A DNA stretch of 33,243 nucleotides. Origin: Pseudomonadales bacterium (lineage in GTDB: Bacteria; Pseudomonadota; Gammaproteobacteria; Pseudomonadales; Azotimanducaceae). Where the stretch lies: contig JASMJM010000069.1 of NCBI GenBank assembly GCA_030749725.1, forward strand, positions 1 to 33,243, written 5' to 3'. Positions 1-8,326 of this stretch are shown here, one piece after another (position 1 is the first letter of the stretch; the number at the start of each line of letters is the position of its first letter). The position numbers were made by a program, and so were the translations under genes. Below the pieces are notes generated by a model that saw nothing but the letters and a program-made list of their open reading frames with translations, had not been told where the DNA came from and made no database searches.

Positions 1-138
1 TACTTCTTCGATCTGACCCTCATCATCCGCCGCCCGGACCTGTAAAGACCAGGCCATGGCAGCTAATACAAACCCAGTCAGCCCATGCTGCAGGACACGA
101 CTAGGTAGAGTACGGCGTTGCGCTTGTGTGGTGTGCAT
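1..138 (-). CDS. TonB-dependent receptor, N-terminus only (partial)
   Basis: A reading frame starts at an ATG at 138 on the minus strand and runs off the window edge, giving 46 residues. A strong AGGAGG ribosome binding site lies a few bases upstream. The protein begins with a basic stretch (QRRT, SR) and a hydrophobic core (GLTGFVLAAMAWSL), then an Ala-rich cleavage region (VRAADDE). This is a signal peptide. The next residues, GQIEEV, match the start of the TonB-box region (IEEVVV-type) in outer-membrane TonB-dependent receptors. If so, the product imports a chelated nutrient such as a siderophore, cobalamin or glycan across the outer membrane using TonB energy. The plug and barrel lie outside the window, so the substrate is unknown. 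The signal peptide is visible; the family call rests on a few residues. Confidence 0.6.
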   Translation of the reverse strand, partial: MHTTQAQRRTLPSRVLQHGLTGFVLAAMAWSLQVRAADDEGQIEEV

Positions 139-551
139 TTCCCCTCCTGTTAGATTAGGGCAGATTACCCCGCTCTAGACTCGTTACATCTCTTGTTATC
201 TTGCCAATTCCGACACAGTGCGTATTACCTCACTGATCGCCGTGGCCAGTCACCATACCGCCGTGACTTGCGCGGGCTTATTTCAACAATAGGTTCGTGC
301 GACCGTCTTGGTATTCCTCTTTCCGAAGTTGTCGCTTCTCATTATTGAAATGAGGATTGGATCTCTGATCTCGATCATCAGGCGTTGTCGAGATCTGGAT
401 ACATATGAGCATGCGATTGCGTGTGTGTCAAGATAGAATGCACCGAGTTTTTGGTGACAATCTTGGCATTTCGTGGTAAGGCCGGCCAGGTCTGGCTTCT
501 TCTGAGTGGGAGCCAACAACCCAGATCTGTCACCACTGGCGCACTTCCGGG
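139..551. other. Intergenic region between galE and the receptor gene
   Basis: These 413 bases lie downstream of galE and upstream of the receptor start, both on the minus strand. A 78-residue open frame at 283-519 (minus) has no recognisable domain, no clear ribosome binding site and little coding character, so I do not call it a gene. A short hairpin (CAGTG with a 10-base loop, then CACTG on the minus strand) lies near 210-235. I see no cobalamin box, Fur box or convincing terminator. Confidence 0.5.
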
Positions 552-1571
552 CTAGCTAAATCCGTGTGGATTCTGTTGCTGCCAGCGCCAGGCATCGCGA
601 CAGATGTCTTCTATGCTCAGCTCGGCCTGCCAGTGCAGTTCTTTTCTTGCCAGAGAGGTATCGGTGTAGCTGGTGGGCAGGTCGCCGCTGCGGCGACTAC
701 CTACTTGCAGTGGAATCGTCACGCCATTGACCTTTTCGAAAGCCTTTACCAGCTCGAGCACAGATACGCCCCTGCCTGCACCGAGATTGTAGGTGACGAC
801 CCCCGGATCTGAAGTGAGTTTATCGATTGCAGCGAGATGCCCCTTCGCTAGGTCCATCACGTGAATATAGTCACGCAGAGGGGTACCGTCAGGGGTGGGG
901 TAGTCGTCGCCAAAAACCGTGAGTTTGTCGAGCTTGCCAATCACTACCTGGGTGATATAGGGCATCAGATTGATGGGAATGCCGTTCGGATCTTCACCGA
1001 TCAGACCACTGTCATGGGCGCCGACGGGGTTAAAATACCGCAGTAGTGCGATGTTCCATTCGGGGTCTGCACTGTGCTGGTCTTTGAGGATCTCTTCGAT
1101 CATCACCTTGCTTCTACCGTATGGATTGATCGGGTTGCTGCTGGAAACCGGCAGGGATTCGTGCAATGGAATTTCAGCAGCGTCGCCATACACGGTTGCC
1201 GATGAACTGAATACCAGATTCTTCACATCGTGGTGACTCATCACCTGACACAGGTTGAGGGTGCCGGTCAGGTTATTCTGGTAATAGGCGAGGGGTTTGG
1301 AGACTGACTCACCGGGCGCCTTGAGACCGGCGAAGTGGATGACGGAATCGAACGATTCATTGCTGAAGATCCGATCCAGTGCCTCTCTGTCCAGGAGATC
1401 GGTTTTGTGAAACTGGATGGATTTGCCGCTGATTTTCTCGACCTGTCGAAGAGCCGTCTCCTTGCTGTTGCAGAGGTTGTCGACTACCACGACCTGGTGG
1501 CCCCGCTCGAGCAGCTCGACGCATGTGTGGCTGCCTATGAATCCGGCACCCCCGGTCACCAGAATATTCAT
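552..1571 (-). CDS. galE: UDP-glucose 4-epimerase
   Basis: Interconverts UDP-glucose and UDP-galactose in the cytoplasm, using tightly bound NAD. It supplies galactosyl units for lipopolysaccharide and exopolysaccharide and serves the Leloir pathway. The 339 residues match the usual length. Visible signatures are the Rossmann NAD motif GGAGFIG at residues 7-13, an Asp after beta-2 (VVDN), the substrate Ser124 in FSSSATVYG, and the catalytic YxxxK at Tyr151/Lys155 (PYGRSK). The epimerase motifs RYFNPVGAH and GDDYPTPDGTPLRDYIHV follow. An AAGGAG ribosome binding site sits 8 bases before the ATG at 1571. Only 13 bases separate it from the upstream HAD gene, so the two are probably co-transcribed. 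Identity is secure from sequence; the in vivo pathway is inferred. Confidence 0.96.
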   Translation of the reverse strand: MNILVTGGAGFIGSHTCVELLERGHQVVVVDNLCNSKETALRQVEKISGKSIQFHKTDLLDREALDRIFSNESFDSVIHFAGLKAPGESVSKPLAYYQNNLTGTLNLCQVMSHHDVKNLVFSSSATVYGDAAEIPLHESLPVSSSNPINPYGRSKVMIEEILKDQHSADPEWNIALLRYFNPVGAHDSGLIGEDPNGIPINLMPYITQVVIGKLDKLTVFGDDYPTPDGTPLRDYIHVMDLAKGHLAAIDKLTSDPGVVTYNLGAGRGVSVLELVKAFEKVNGVTIPLQVGSRRSGDLPTSYTDTSLARKELHWQAELSIEDICRDAWRWQQQNPHGFS

Positions 1572-1584
1572 ACCGGATCTCCTT

Positions 1585-2226
1585 TCAAGTGAGTTTCATG
1601 CAGAGAACCGACTCCAGTTCCGCCAGAGTGGCATCAACATCCATTACCTTGATGGTGGTCATGCCCAGTTTTCGGGCAGGTTTCAGGTTGATGCCGAGAT
1701 CGTCCAGAAAAACCGCTTCGCTGGGTTCGATATCCAGCTTTTCACATGCCAGCCGGTAGAATTTGGGATTGGGTTTGCGGAATCCCACCACGCTGGATTC
1801 TATGATCACGTCGAAAATGGCCATCACACCGGCGGTGTGCTCCGCTCGTTCCGAGCTGCGCTGCATGGAGGGTCCTTCACCGGTCTTCATGTTGTTGGTG
1901 AGACAGGCGGTCTTGTATTTCTTGCTGATCCTGGTAAGCGCCTCTACCATCGCCGGGCGTAGATCTCCGGCCAGCAGCTCCAGTACCTTGCTGCCCGCTA
2001 TTTCGTGCCCCCTGGCCCTCGTTTCCTCAGCGAAAACCGTGTCGAACTCAAGCACCGATATCTGACTGCTTTCAAACTGTGCCCAGGCATTTGTGTCCGG
2101 ATTGGTTGCATTGGTAGTGCGGATAAAGTCAATTGGTATGTCGTTGGCCCGTTCATAACGATTGAATGCTTCGAAGGGGCTGCTGGTAACGACGCCACCA
2201 AAGTCCCACAAGACTGCCTTGATCAT
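1585..2226 (-). CDS. HAD-superfamily hydrolase (ACAD10/EPHX2 N-domain-like)
   Basis: Predicted haloacid-dehalogenase-fold phosphatase or hydrolase of 213 residues. Motif I is AVLWDFGGVV near the start. The nucleophile Asp is present, but the usual second Asp of DxD is Gly. This variant occurs in HAD members resembling the N-terminal domains of soluble epoxide hydrolase and ACAD10. Motif II is CLTNN, and motifs III/IV are GFRKPNPKFY (Lys) and AVFLDDLGINLKPARKLGM (acidic pair). I start at the ATG at 2226 because motif I then falls at the normal N-terminal position. The longer frame to 2298 would add a Ser/Lys-rich tail without homology. It lies 117 bases after lpxA and 13 before galE on the same strand. 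The substrate is unknown; a sugar phosphate is possible given galE but is not shown by sequence. Confidence 0.85.
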   Translation of the reverse strand: MIKAVLWDFGGVVTSSPFEAFNRYERANDIPIDFIRTTNATNPDTNAWAQFESSQISVLEFDTVFAEETRARGHEIAGSKVLELLAGDLRPAMVEALTRISKKYKTACLTNNMKTGEGPSMQRSSERAEHTAGVMAIFDVIIESSVVGFRKPNPKFYRLACEKLDIEPSEAVFLDDLGINLKPARKLGMTTIKVMDVDATLAELESVLCMKLT

Positions 2227-2343
2227 CTGGTCTGCTCTTTTCTTGGTTGATTTTGTGCTGCTGCTCGCGAATGACATTCTACTATGCGGGCAGTACAAGA
2301 AGTATGGGAGCAGTGCACAGATGCTCCTGTCAAAGGGGATCTG

Positions 2344-3156
2344 TTAACCGACGTTGATTTCGAATGTATCTGACTCAGGCCTTGCCAATCCTCTTTGTGA
2401 GGAGTTGATGGCTTCTATCATCAGTCGGACATTCTCTGAAGCTGGATACTCCTCCAACACCTGTTCCACAGCCTGCTCAAGCCGTAGTTGCCGCATGAAG
2501 AGAATTCTGAAGGCTTTACGAACTTCGGCAATGTCCTTTGCGCAGTATCCGGCGCGTTCCATGCCGACCTTGTTAATGACGCGCATGTGGGCTGGAAATC
2601 CTTCCGCAATGGTAAATGGCAGAACATCCTGGATCACCCTTGACATGCCGCCGACCAGCGCAGCCCGTCCCACTCGGCAGAATTGGTGGACCGCCGACAA
2701 ACCACTTATATTGGCGTAATCCCCGATGATTGCGTGTCCCCCAAGGGTTGCACTGTGACTCATGATCACGTGATTGCCCACGGTGCAATTGTGGGCGACA
2801 TGTGACTGGGCCAAAAGTGCACAGTCATCGCCCACACTGGTTCTGGTGTTGGGCTCTGTAGCGCTGTGTATGCAGACAAATTCGCGGATGATTGTGCGGT
2901 CGCCGATATCAGTGTAGGTGACATCGCCATGCACGTATTTCTGATCCTGGGACTGAATCCCCAAGGTAGTGAAGGGAAAAATATCACAGTCGGAGCCGAT
3001 GGTCGTGCGGCCCTCGACGACGACATGGGACCTCAAGGCCGTGTTCTTACCGATGACTACATCAGGTCCAATGGTGCAAAAAGGCCCGATCTTGCAGCCA
3101 TCTTCTATCTGTGCTTTTGCATGTACTACTGCGAGCTTATCTACTTCTGTGCCCAT
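2344..3156 (-). CDS. lpxA: UDP-N-acetylglucosamine O-acyltransferase (LpxA), stand-alone copy
   Basis: Catalyses the first step of lipid A synthesis: transfer of an R-3-hydroxyacyl group from acyl carrier protein to the 3-OH of UDP-GlcNAc. It is a cytoplasmic homotrimer. Hexapeptide repeats of the left-handed beta helix run through residues 15-180 (for example IGPFCTIGPDVVIG). The catalytic His is His122 in SHVAHNCTVG, and the conserved QDQKY, IGDRTIIRE and AVHQFC segments are present. The position that sets acyl length in E. coli LpxA (Gly173) is Gly here (ALVGG), which suggests a long 3-hydroxyacyl chain (C14-like). I choose ATG 3156 over ATG 3174 because GGGGG lies just upstream and the N-terminus then matches the family. 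The gene lies outside the usual lpxD-fabZ-lpxA-lpxB cluster, so it may be a relocated or second copy. About 270 residues versus 262 in E. coli. Confidence 0.93.
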   Translation of the reverse strand: MGTEVDKLAVVHAKAQIEDGCKIGPFCTIGPDVVIGKNTALRSHVVVEGRTTIGSDCDIFPFTTLGIQSQDQKYVHGDVTYTDIGDRTIIREFVCIHSATEPNTRTSVGDDCALLAQSHVAHNCTVGNHVIMSHSATLGGHAIIGDYANISGLSAVHQFCRVGRAALVGGMSRVIQDVLPFTIAEGFPAHMRVINKVGMERAGYCAKDIAEVRKAFRILFMRQLRLEQAVEQVLEEYPASENVRLMIEAINSSQRGLARPESDTFEINVG

Positions 3157-3190
3157 TGTTCCCCCGACGTCCATGAAGTGTAGATGAGCA

Positions 3191-3196
3191 ATTATA
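3191..3196 (-). promoter_or_regulatory. Possible -10 element upstream of lpxA
   Basis: A perfect TATAAT reads on the minus strand, 35 bases before the preferred lpxA start. No good -35 hexamer is visible at 16-18 bases, so this is a tentative promoter. Confidence 0.35.
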
Positions 3197-3318
3197 ACGC
3201 CCAGAATGCTGTCTTGTTTATTGGAGTGTATGACATGGGATCGTTGGGTGAGTTCCCGTAAGGGGAGAAAGTCACAAGTCGATTCATCGCTGCGCCCTGC
3301 ATCAGGGGCAGCCTGATC

Positions 3319-3750
3319 TCAGCGCTTGCTGTAATCGACCGTGTACCATCTTTGCGGCGTAATGGAGACGATGATGCTGCCTGACTCCTCGCCGGGGTTT
3401 GCAGCCGCGTACTGTTTGCCTACCTCTTCACCAAGATAACGCGTCGCCATCGCCAATAGCTGCCCACGCAGATCCTCAGGTTCGCGCACCACACTAGGTC
3501 CTTCCACGCTGACATATTGATAGGGTGGGGATTCATTCTGAACACAGAGGCTGATCCTGTCAGCCTGATTCAAGAGCCTGCCCTTTACGGAGTTCCGGCC
3601 AGTCATCATCCACACATCCTGGCCCGGTTCATAGATGTACCATATTGGAACTGTTAGCGGCCCCCTTTTTGGTTCTGGTATGCTCACGATTCCAACATGC
3701 AGATCTGCCAGAAACTTTTCTCTTTCACCTTTTGTCATTGCGAATGGCAT
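3319..3750 (-). CDS. Pyridoxamine 5'-phosphate oxidase-family (PPOX, split-barrel) protein
   Basis: A 143-residue protein resembling the flavin- or F420-binding split-barrel family. Features visible are an N-terminal helix ending in a conserved strand (LHVGIVSIP), the strand LTVPIWYIYEPGQDVWMMTGRNSVKGRLL, and then ISLCVQNESPPYQYVSVEGPSVV. The C-terminus has the common IVSITPQRWYTVDYSK strand. Such proteins bind FMN, F420 or haem and reduce or sense small molecules; the cofactor cannot be read from sequence. I start at ATG 3750 (MPFAMTKGER) because the longer frame to 3918 adds a Cys/Ser-rich tail without homology. A GGGA lies 10 bases upstream. The gene is divergent from fabA across a roughly 300-base region and may share its control elements. 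A true PdxH is unlikely because it is too short. Confidence 0.8.
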   Translation of the reverse strand: MPFAMTKGEREKFLADLHVGIVSIPEPKRGPLTVPIWYIYEPGQDVWMMTGRNSVKGRLLNQADRISLCVQNESPPYQYVSVEGPSVVREPEDLRGQLLAMATRYLGEEVGKQYAAANPGEESGSIIVSITPQRWYTVDYSKR

Positions 3751-3902
3751 GATTGATTCCCATTGTGATACTAACGAAATTGATATGTTGCAGAGACCGA
3801 CCAAACGTGTTGGTCCCAGAGTTATCGACATGGCACCTGTTTCCACGTGACGTACGACTGCATTTTCTGATGACGAATGCAGAACGCATAGCGTTACATA
3901 TT

Positions 3903-3918
3903 GTGGAGAATTATCCAC
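3903..3918. promoter_or_regulatory. 16-bp near-perfect palindrome in the PPOX/fabA divergent region
   Basis: GTGGAGAATTATCCAC is a 16-base dyad with one mismatched pair, lying about 20 bases before the predicted fabA promoter. It could be an operator serving either divergent gene. It also contains a DnaA-box-like TTATCCAC. No regulator is assigned. Confidence 0.4.
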
Positions 3919-3936
3919 TATTTACTATTGACGATC

Positions 3937-3967
3937 TTGTTTTCTTTTGACTTCTCGATGATATAAT
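3937..3967 (+). promoter_or_regulatory. Predicted promoter of fabA-fabB (extended -10)
   Basis: TATAAT at 3962-3967 is preceded by TGA, giving a perfect extended -10 (TGnTATAAT). A weak -35 candidate TTGTTT lies at 3937-3942 with a 19-base spacer. A start site near 3974 would give a leader of about 75 bases that contains the inverted repeat at 3990-4022. Confidence 0.6.
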
Positions 3968-3989
3968 ACAGCTCCTCTCAAAGCTGTGA

Positions 3990-4022
3990 AGTGAACGTGC
4001 ATTGGGCAGGTGCACTTTCGCT
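3990..4022. promoter_or_regulatory. Inverted repeat in the fabA leader
   Basis: AGTGAACGTGCA at 3990-4001 and TGCACTTTCGCT at 4011-4022 form a dyad with 10 of 12 matching positions and a 9-base spacer. It lies just downstream of the predicted start of transcription. It could be a repressor site blocking elongation, as expected for control of unsaturated fatty acid synthesis, or an mRNA hairpin. The half-site does not match the FabR or FadR consensus as I know them. Confidence 0.5.
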
Positions 4023-4049
4023 GGCCTATTAACGGGTTCGATCTAGTCT

Positions 4050-4619
4050 ATGCTGAAAAAAGAGTTACAGAACCCTCCGTTAGACAGGTCCCTAATTCAT
4101 AAGCACTCCTTCAGCAAGAAAGATCTGCAGGACTGTGGGACCGGGAAATTATTCGGACCTGGCAGAGCACAGTTGCCGATAAACAAAATGCTCATGGTCG
4201 ACAGAATTCTCGACATCACTGAAGATGGCGGCAAGTATGGTAAAGGGAAGATTCTAGCCGAACTTGATATCGATCCGTCACTGTGGTTTTTCAAATGTCA
4301 CTTTATCTCCGATCCGGTCATGCCTGGTTGTCTGGGTCTGGATGCGCTTTGGCAACTGGTCGGGTTCTTCCTTGCCTGGAAGGGAAACTGGGGCGCGGGG
4401 CGCGCATTGGGATGCAGAAAAGTTGACTTCAGAGGGCAGGTCTTACCCAGCGCGAAAAAACTACTGTTTGATATTGATCTGAAGAGGGTCAGAGAGGGCA
4501 AAACGGTGCTGGGGGTTGCCAATGCTACGGTAGCGGTCGATGGCACTACGATCTACACTGCCGAAGGCGTCAAGGTAGGCTTGTTTACTTCCATAGATGA
4601 CTTAGGACTAGCGCGATGA
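4050..4619 (+). CDS. fabA: 3-hydroxydecanoyl-ACP dehydratase/isomerase
   Basis: Dehydrates 3-hydroxydecanoyl-ACP and isomerises trans-2- to cis-3-decenoyl-ACP. This is the branch point for anaerobic unsaturated fatty acid synthesis in gammaproteobacteria. The single hot-dog domain of 189 residues carries the FabA signature around [18 protein letters not shown]. His84 and Asp98 are the catalytic pair, equivalent to His70 and Asp84 of E. coli. [20 protein letters not shown] and [11 protein letters not shown] are strongly FabA-like rather than FabZ-like. It is about 17 residues longer at the N-terminus than E. coli FabA. The ATG at 4050 is the only start upstream of the conserved [10 protein letters not shown] segment, though its ribosome binding site is weak. 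The stop overlaps the fabB start by four bases, so the two are translationally coupled, as expected for partners in one pathway. Confidence 0.96.
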   Translation: MLKKELQNPPLDRSLIHKHSFSKKDLQDCGTGKLFGPGRAQLPINKMLMVDRILDITEDGGKYGKGKILAELDIDPSLWFFKCHFISDPVMPGCLGLDALWQLVGFFLAWKGNWGAGRALGCRKVDFRGQVLPSAKKLLFDIDLKRVREGKTVLGVANATVAVDGTTIYTAEGVKVGLFTSIDDLGLAR

Positions 4620-5830
4620 AAAGGGCTGTCATTTCAGGACTCGGGGTTGTATCACCGCTGGGAAACGATGCGGGGCAGGTAGGTGAGTCCATGCAGATGG
4701 GGAGATCCGGTATCAAGTTCCAGGAGTCGTATCAACAGATGGGATTGCGCAGCCAGGTTGCCGGCAGTATCGATGTGGCGGTGGACGAACTGATCGATCG
4801 GAAAGTGCGTCGCTTTATGGGAGATGCCGCAGCGTTTGCCTTTATCTCTCTGCAGCAAGCAATCATTGATGCGAATCTGACAGAAGATCAGGTATCCAAC
4901 GTGCGTACCGGCCTCGTCGCCGGCTCCGGAGGCGCGTCCTCTTCCAATCTCACCGAAGCGGCCGATGTGCTGCGAGACAAGGGATTGAAGAGAATCGGTC
5001 CGTATCGCGTGACGCGCACTATGAGCAGCACCGTATCCGCCTGTCTGGCAACGCCTTTCAAGATCAAAGGGGTCAATTATTCCATCACATCCGCCTGTGC
5101 CACCAGTGCGCACTGTATAGGTCACGGAGCGGAATTGATTCAACTGGGTAAACAGGACATAGTCTTTGCCGGGGGAGGCGAGGAGGAGCATTGGTCCATG
5201 ACCTCCCTGTTCGACGCCATGAATGCATTATCGCGCAATTACAACGATACGCCTGACAGGGCCTCCAGGGCCTACGATGCAGACAGAGACGGATTTGTAA
5301 TTGCCGGGGGAGGCGGCTTCCTGGTAATCGAGGAACTCGAACATGCCCTGGCGCGCGGCGCCAAGATCTATGCCGAACTGGTCGGCTACGGCGCTTCGTC
5401 TGATGGCTACGATATGGTGGCACCTTCAGGCGAGGGCGGACAAAGGGCAATGGATATGGCGCTGCAAGGCGTCGATGGCGATATAGACTACATCAATACC
5501 CACGGCACCAGCACGCCTGTAGGAGATGCCAGCGAGCTGAGTGCCATCAAGGAAGTCTTTGGCGACAGGATTCCCCCCATAAGCTCCACCAAGTCCCTCA
5601 CTGGACACTCACTGGGAGCAGCCGGAGTACACGAAGCCATCTATACCCTTCTCATGTTGAACGACGACTTTATCTGTGCGTCAGCCAACGTGGAGACGTT
5701 AGATCCTAACTTCGAGGACTATCCCATCGTCACCGAACGGATCGATCGGGCCGGGTTGCACACGGTCATGTCGAACAGTTTTGGATTCGGCGGTACCAAC
5801 GCGGTGCTGGTGTTTCAAAAGTACTCCTGA
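4616..5830 (+). CDS. fabB: 3-oxoacyl-ACP synthase I
   Basis: Condensing enzyme that elongates the cis-3-decenoyl-ACP made by FabA, using malonyl-ACP. It fixes the unsaturated branch of fatty acid synthesis. The 404-residue thiolase-fold protein has the KAS I catalytic triad: Cys161 in [11 protein letters not shown], His296 in [11 protein letters not shown] and His331 in [12 protein letters not shown]. The C-terminal [14 protein letters not shown] loop is present. The [20 protein letters not shown] stretch is typical of FabB rather than FabF. ATG 4616 overlaps the fabA stop in an ATGA, with its ribosome binding site inside fabA. The gene ends 8 bases before the convergent Fe-S protein gene, leaving no room for a separate terminator. 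Regulation is probably shared with fabA through the leader dyad. Confidence 0.96.
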   Translation: MKRAVISGLGVVSPLGNDAGQVGESMQMGRSGIKFQESYQQMGLRSQVAGSIDVAVDELIDRKVRRFMGDAAAFAFISLQQAIIDANLTEDQVSNVRTGLVAGSGGASSSNLTEAADVLRDKGLKRIGPYRVTRTMSSTVSACLATPFKIKGVNYSITSACATSAHCIGHGAELIQLGKQDIVFAGGGEEEHWSMTSLFDAMNALSRNYNDTPDRASRAYDADRDGFVIAGGGGFLVIEELEHALARGAKIYAELVGYGASSDGYDMVAPSGEGGQRAMDMALQGVDGDIDYINTHGTSTPVGDASELSAIKEVFGDRIPPISSTKSLTGHSLGAAGVHEAIYTLLMLNDDFICASANVETLDPNFEDYPIVTERIDRAGLHTVMSNSFGFGGTNAVLVFQKYS

Positions 5831-5838
5831 TCGCCGGG

Positions 5839-6552
5839 TCACGGAGCGGCGGACTTCGAGCGCCTGAATCGTTTGATGGTAGCCAGAGAATGGGAATAGT
5901 GATAGGTCATCTGCTGTTCCGTATAGCGATGCTCGTCTAGCGGACACGCAAGCCTGGCGATACACTTCGATGCACAGTTGGACTCATCCTCCAGTCGATA
6001 GGCAACGCACTTGTTCACGTCGAAACGATCGTGGCTGAGTGCTTCTGTAGGACACGCTGTGATGCAGGGGCTCGCCTCACAAGACCGGCAGGGGGACGGG
6101 TCAGTCAAAGCAATCGTGGGGCTGAACGCGGTATCTAACAGGACTACACCTCGATAGGCAAACCATAGACCGTAGGTGGGGTGAATACCCAAGCCAAGCG
6201 GTGAGTCATGGTGCCATCCTGACAACCTGCCCAAGTCCTGCAGGGGTACGGTTGATATGCCCGGGTAGAGAATCTTGTGATCGGACCCCTTGGCGAATTT
6301 TCCCAGCCACGCCGCGATGACGTGCACGCTTCTCTCATCGACTGGGTTACTGCTCTCGATTTCCAGTTCACTCAGGCGCTGCCAGAAGCGCGTACCACCG
6401 TGGCCGAATAGCAGCAATTGTGAATACGAGTCCAGTTGCGGGCAGCCGGCTGCCAACTTTGCCTTGAGGTCGGCTGTCAAGCCAGCGAGATCGATGATCG
6501 AAAACAGATTGATACCTTCGTTATCAAGGTACTCAACCATCTCGTTCGGCAT
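5839..6552 (-). CDS. QueG-like 4Fe-4S ferredoxin-domain protein
   Basis: A 237-residue protein with a two-cluster iron-sulfur region at the C-terminus. CRSCEASPC-ITACP gives Cys155, 158, 163 and 167, and a second set of Cys182, 193, 197 and 203 follows. The N-terminal half (YSQLLLFGHGGTRFW, then LGIHPTYGLWFAYRG) resembles the catalytic part of epoxyqueuosine reductase and related corrinoid-type reductases, but the protein is much shorter than QueG (about 350-380 residues) and lacks its HEAT-repeat tail. It may transfer electrons or reduce a small molecule in the cytoplasm; the substrate is unknown. An AGGAA site lies 8 bases before ATG 6552. The gene converges with fabB. It could also be classed simply as a ferredoxin. 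Cluster ligands are visible; function is inferred. Confidence 0.75.
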   Translation of the reverse strand: MPNEMVEYLDNEGINLFSIIDLAGLTADLKAKLAAGCPQLDSYSQLLLFGHGGTRFWQRLSELEIESSNPVDERSVHVIAAWLGKFAKGSDHKILYPGISTVPLQDLGRLSGWHHDSPLGLGIHPTYGLWFAYRGVVLLDTAFSPTIALTDPSPCRSCEASPCITACPTEALSHDRFDVNKCVAYRLEDESNCASKCIARLACPLDEHRYTEQQMTYHYSHSLATIKRFRRSKSAAP

Positions 6553-6721
6553 CGCTTGGATTCCTGTCGTTCATAATCTACCGGTTCACACGTGGACACA
6601 GCCATATACAAGCTGATGCAGTATAGCAGGATTGGCTAGTGGGCCATAAGAGGCCGGCATGCACTCGGCACGTGGAGCTTGCGGCAGTCACCAGTCGGAA
6701 CGCGCTGGCGACATCCCTGTT

Positions 6722-8326
6722 CTAGCGATCGGTCCAGCTGGTGAAGCCGGACTTGCCATCGCTGAGGATTTCACGTGCCGCATTGTGACCGGGTATGCCG
6801 CTGACGCCACCACCCGGATGGGTACCGGCACCGCACATGTAGAGAGAATTTATCGGGCTTCGGTAGCTGCCCATGCCCAGCATGGGACGGGCTGAAAAGA
6901 GTTGATCCAGGCTCAACCGTCCGTGGGATATGTCGCCGCCTGGCAGACTGAATTGCCGTTCAAGGTCCAGAGGTGAGAGCACCATCCTGCCGAGCACCCG
7001 GTCCCTAAAATTGGGTGCGTACTCGTTAACGGTGTCGATGATGAGGTCTGCAACCTGCTCTTTACAATTGTCCCAGTTGTCAGACATATAAGGATCAAAG
7101 TGTTGGCAGAACAGGCTCGCTACGTGTTGCCCCGCAGGTGCTAACGAATCATCAATGGTGCTCGGAATCAGCATTTCGATGATGGGTCGTTCAGACCAAC
7201 CATTTTGCTTCGCGGACATATGAGCTTCGTCCATATAGCGTAGGGAAGGAGCAAGAATGATCCCGGTTTGTAAGTGCTCAGAATCTCGGGTGGCGTGGTT
7301 GTCTCTGAACCTGGGTAACTCCGCAAGAGCTACGTTCATGCGAAAGGAATCTGAACAGTTCTGGTAACGATTGAAGTGAGTCAACACTGTCGGATCCAGC
7401 TGATCCGCTTCGATCAACTGCAAGAACAGAATCTGGGGATTGACGCTGGAGACGACGATATCGGCAGCGATCTCGGTGCCATCTTCCAGTACCACGCCCT
7501 GCACCCGCCCATGGTCGATCTTTATTCTGGTCACACTACTGTTGGTTCTGACATCAACGGCAAGCTCCTCCGCCTCCCTCAGCATGGCTTGTGTGATCGA
7601 TCCCATGCCGCCCACGGCATGTCCCCAGGAGCCCTTCCTGCCATTGGTTTCTCCCAACAGATGGTGCAGGAGAACATAGGCAGATCCGGGGGTGTAGGGA
7701 CTGGCGAAGTTGCCCACGATGGAATCAAATCCCAACGCTGCCTTGATGGGGTCGGACTCGAAAAAACCGTCGAGTATTTCGCCGGCGCTCTTTGTGAACA
7801 GGTTGAGCAGAGACTGTCTCTCAGGGAGAGATCGTTTTCTCAGTTGAAGAGCTAATTTGAGTGTACCGAGAATGTCGCCAACGCCCGCGTTGGCCAGAGC
7901 GGGCGGGGTTTGCAGCATTATTCCACGCATCAGCTCGACCACGGAATCGAGCATTTTAGAATAGACGGGTAGTTGGCTTGCATCCTTCTTGGAGAAACGT
8001 GCCAGCTCGTGTTGGGCTTTTGCGGGATCAGGATGGAGCAGGAAGCCATCGCCGTCAGCCAGGGGCAGATAGTTGCTGATGGGTCGGGTGATGATCCGCA
8101 GGCCGTGGTCGGACAGGTGCAGATCGCGGATGACTTTGGGATGTAGCAGGCTCACCGTGTAACTGGCAACGGAATTGCGGAAGCCAGGGTGGAATTCATC
8201 GGTAATTGCCGATCCGCCTGCCAGGTGACACCTCTCCAGCAGGGTGACTGCCATCCCGGCGCGAGCCAGGTAGCAACCACAAACCAGGCCATTGTGACCT
8301 GCACTGATGATGACTGCCTTTTGCAT
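6722..8326 (-). CDS. FAD-dependent oxidoreductase, phytoene desaturase/PYROXD2-like
   Basis: A 534-residue flavoprotein of the amine-oxidase/phytoene-desaturase superfamily. The N-terminal dinucleotide fold reads AVIISAGHNGLVCGCYLARAG, then VTLLERCHLAGGSAITDEFHPGF. This is the GHNGL type found in PYROXD2 and bacterial carotenoid-desaturase-like proteins. A second FAD-contact motif is near the C-terminus (SLYMCGAGTHPGGGVSGIPG), as is usual. The first glycine of GxGxxG is Ser here (ISAGHNG), which is unusual but the rest of the motif is intact. Length and ends look complete. No carotenoid gene is nearby, so a role in pigment synthesis is not supported; the substrate is unknown. The 5' end faces the 31-bp tandem repeat and a divergent lipoprotein gene. 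Confidence 0.85.
   Translation of the reverse strand: MQKAVIISAGHNGLVCGCYLARAGMAVTLLERCHLAGGSAITDEFHPGFRNSVASYTVSLLHPKVIRDLHLSDHGLRIITRPISNYLPLADGDGFLLHPDPAKAQHELARFSKKDASQLPVYSKMLDSVVELMRGIMLQTPPALANAGVGDILGTLKLALQLRKRSLPERQSLLNLFTKSAGEILDGFFESDPIKAALGFDSIVGNFASPYTPGSAYVLLHHLLGETNGRKGSWGHAVGGMGSITQAMLREAEELAVDVRTNSSVTRIKIDHGRVQGVVLEDGTEIAADIVVSSVNPQILFLQLIEADQLDPTVLTHFNRYQNCSDSFRMNVALAELPRFRDNHATRDSEHLQTGIILAPSLRYMDEAHMSAKQNGWSERPIIEMLIPSTIDDSLAPAGQHVASLFCQHFDPYMSDNWDNCKEQVADLIIDTVNEYAPNFRDRVLGRMVLSPLDLERQFSLPGGDISHGRLSLDQLFSARPMLGMGSYRSPINSLYMCGAGTHPGGGVSGIPGHNAAREILSDGKSGFTSWTDR

Noticed and set aside
139-300. Cobalamin or iron riboswitch/Fur site before the receptor gene
   Set aside because: Neither the B12-box pattern nor a GATAATGATAATCATTATC-like site is present.
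283-519. 78-residue minus-strand open frame with a CxxC pair
   Set aside because: No ribosome binding site, no family resemblance, odd composition; likely a chance frame in intergenic DNA.
2287-2335. Terminator hairpin GGAGCA/TGCTCC after lpxA
   Set aside because: Stem is only six bases and no T-run follows, so termination is not supported.
3902-3920. Replication origin suggested by the DnaA-box-like TTATCCACT
   Set aside because: Only one imperfect box and no AT-rich unwinding element or dnaA gene; better explained as a dyad.
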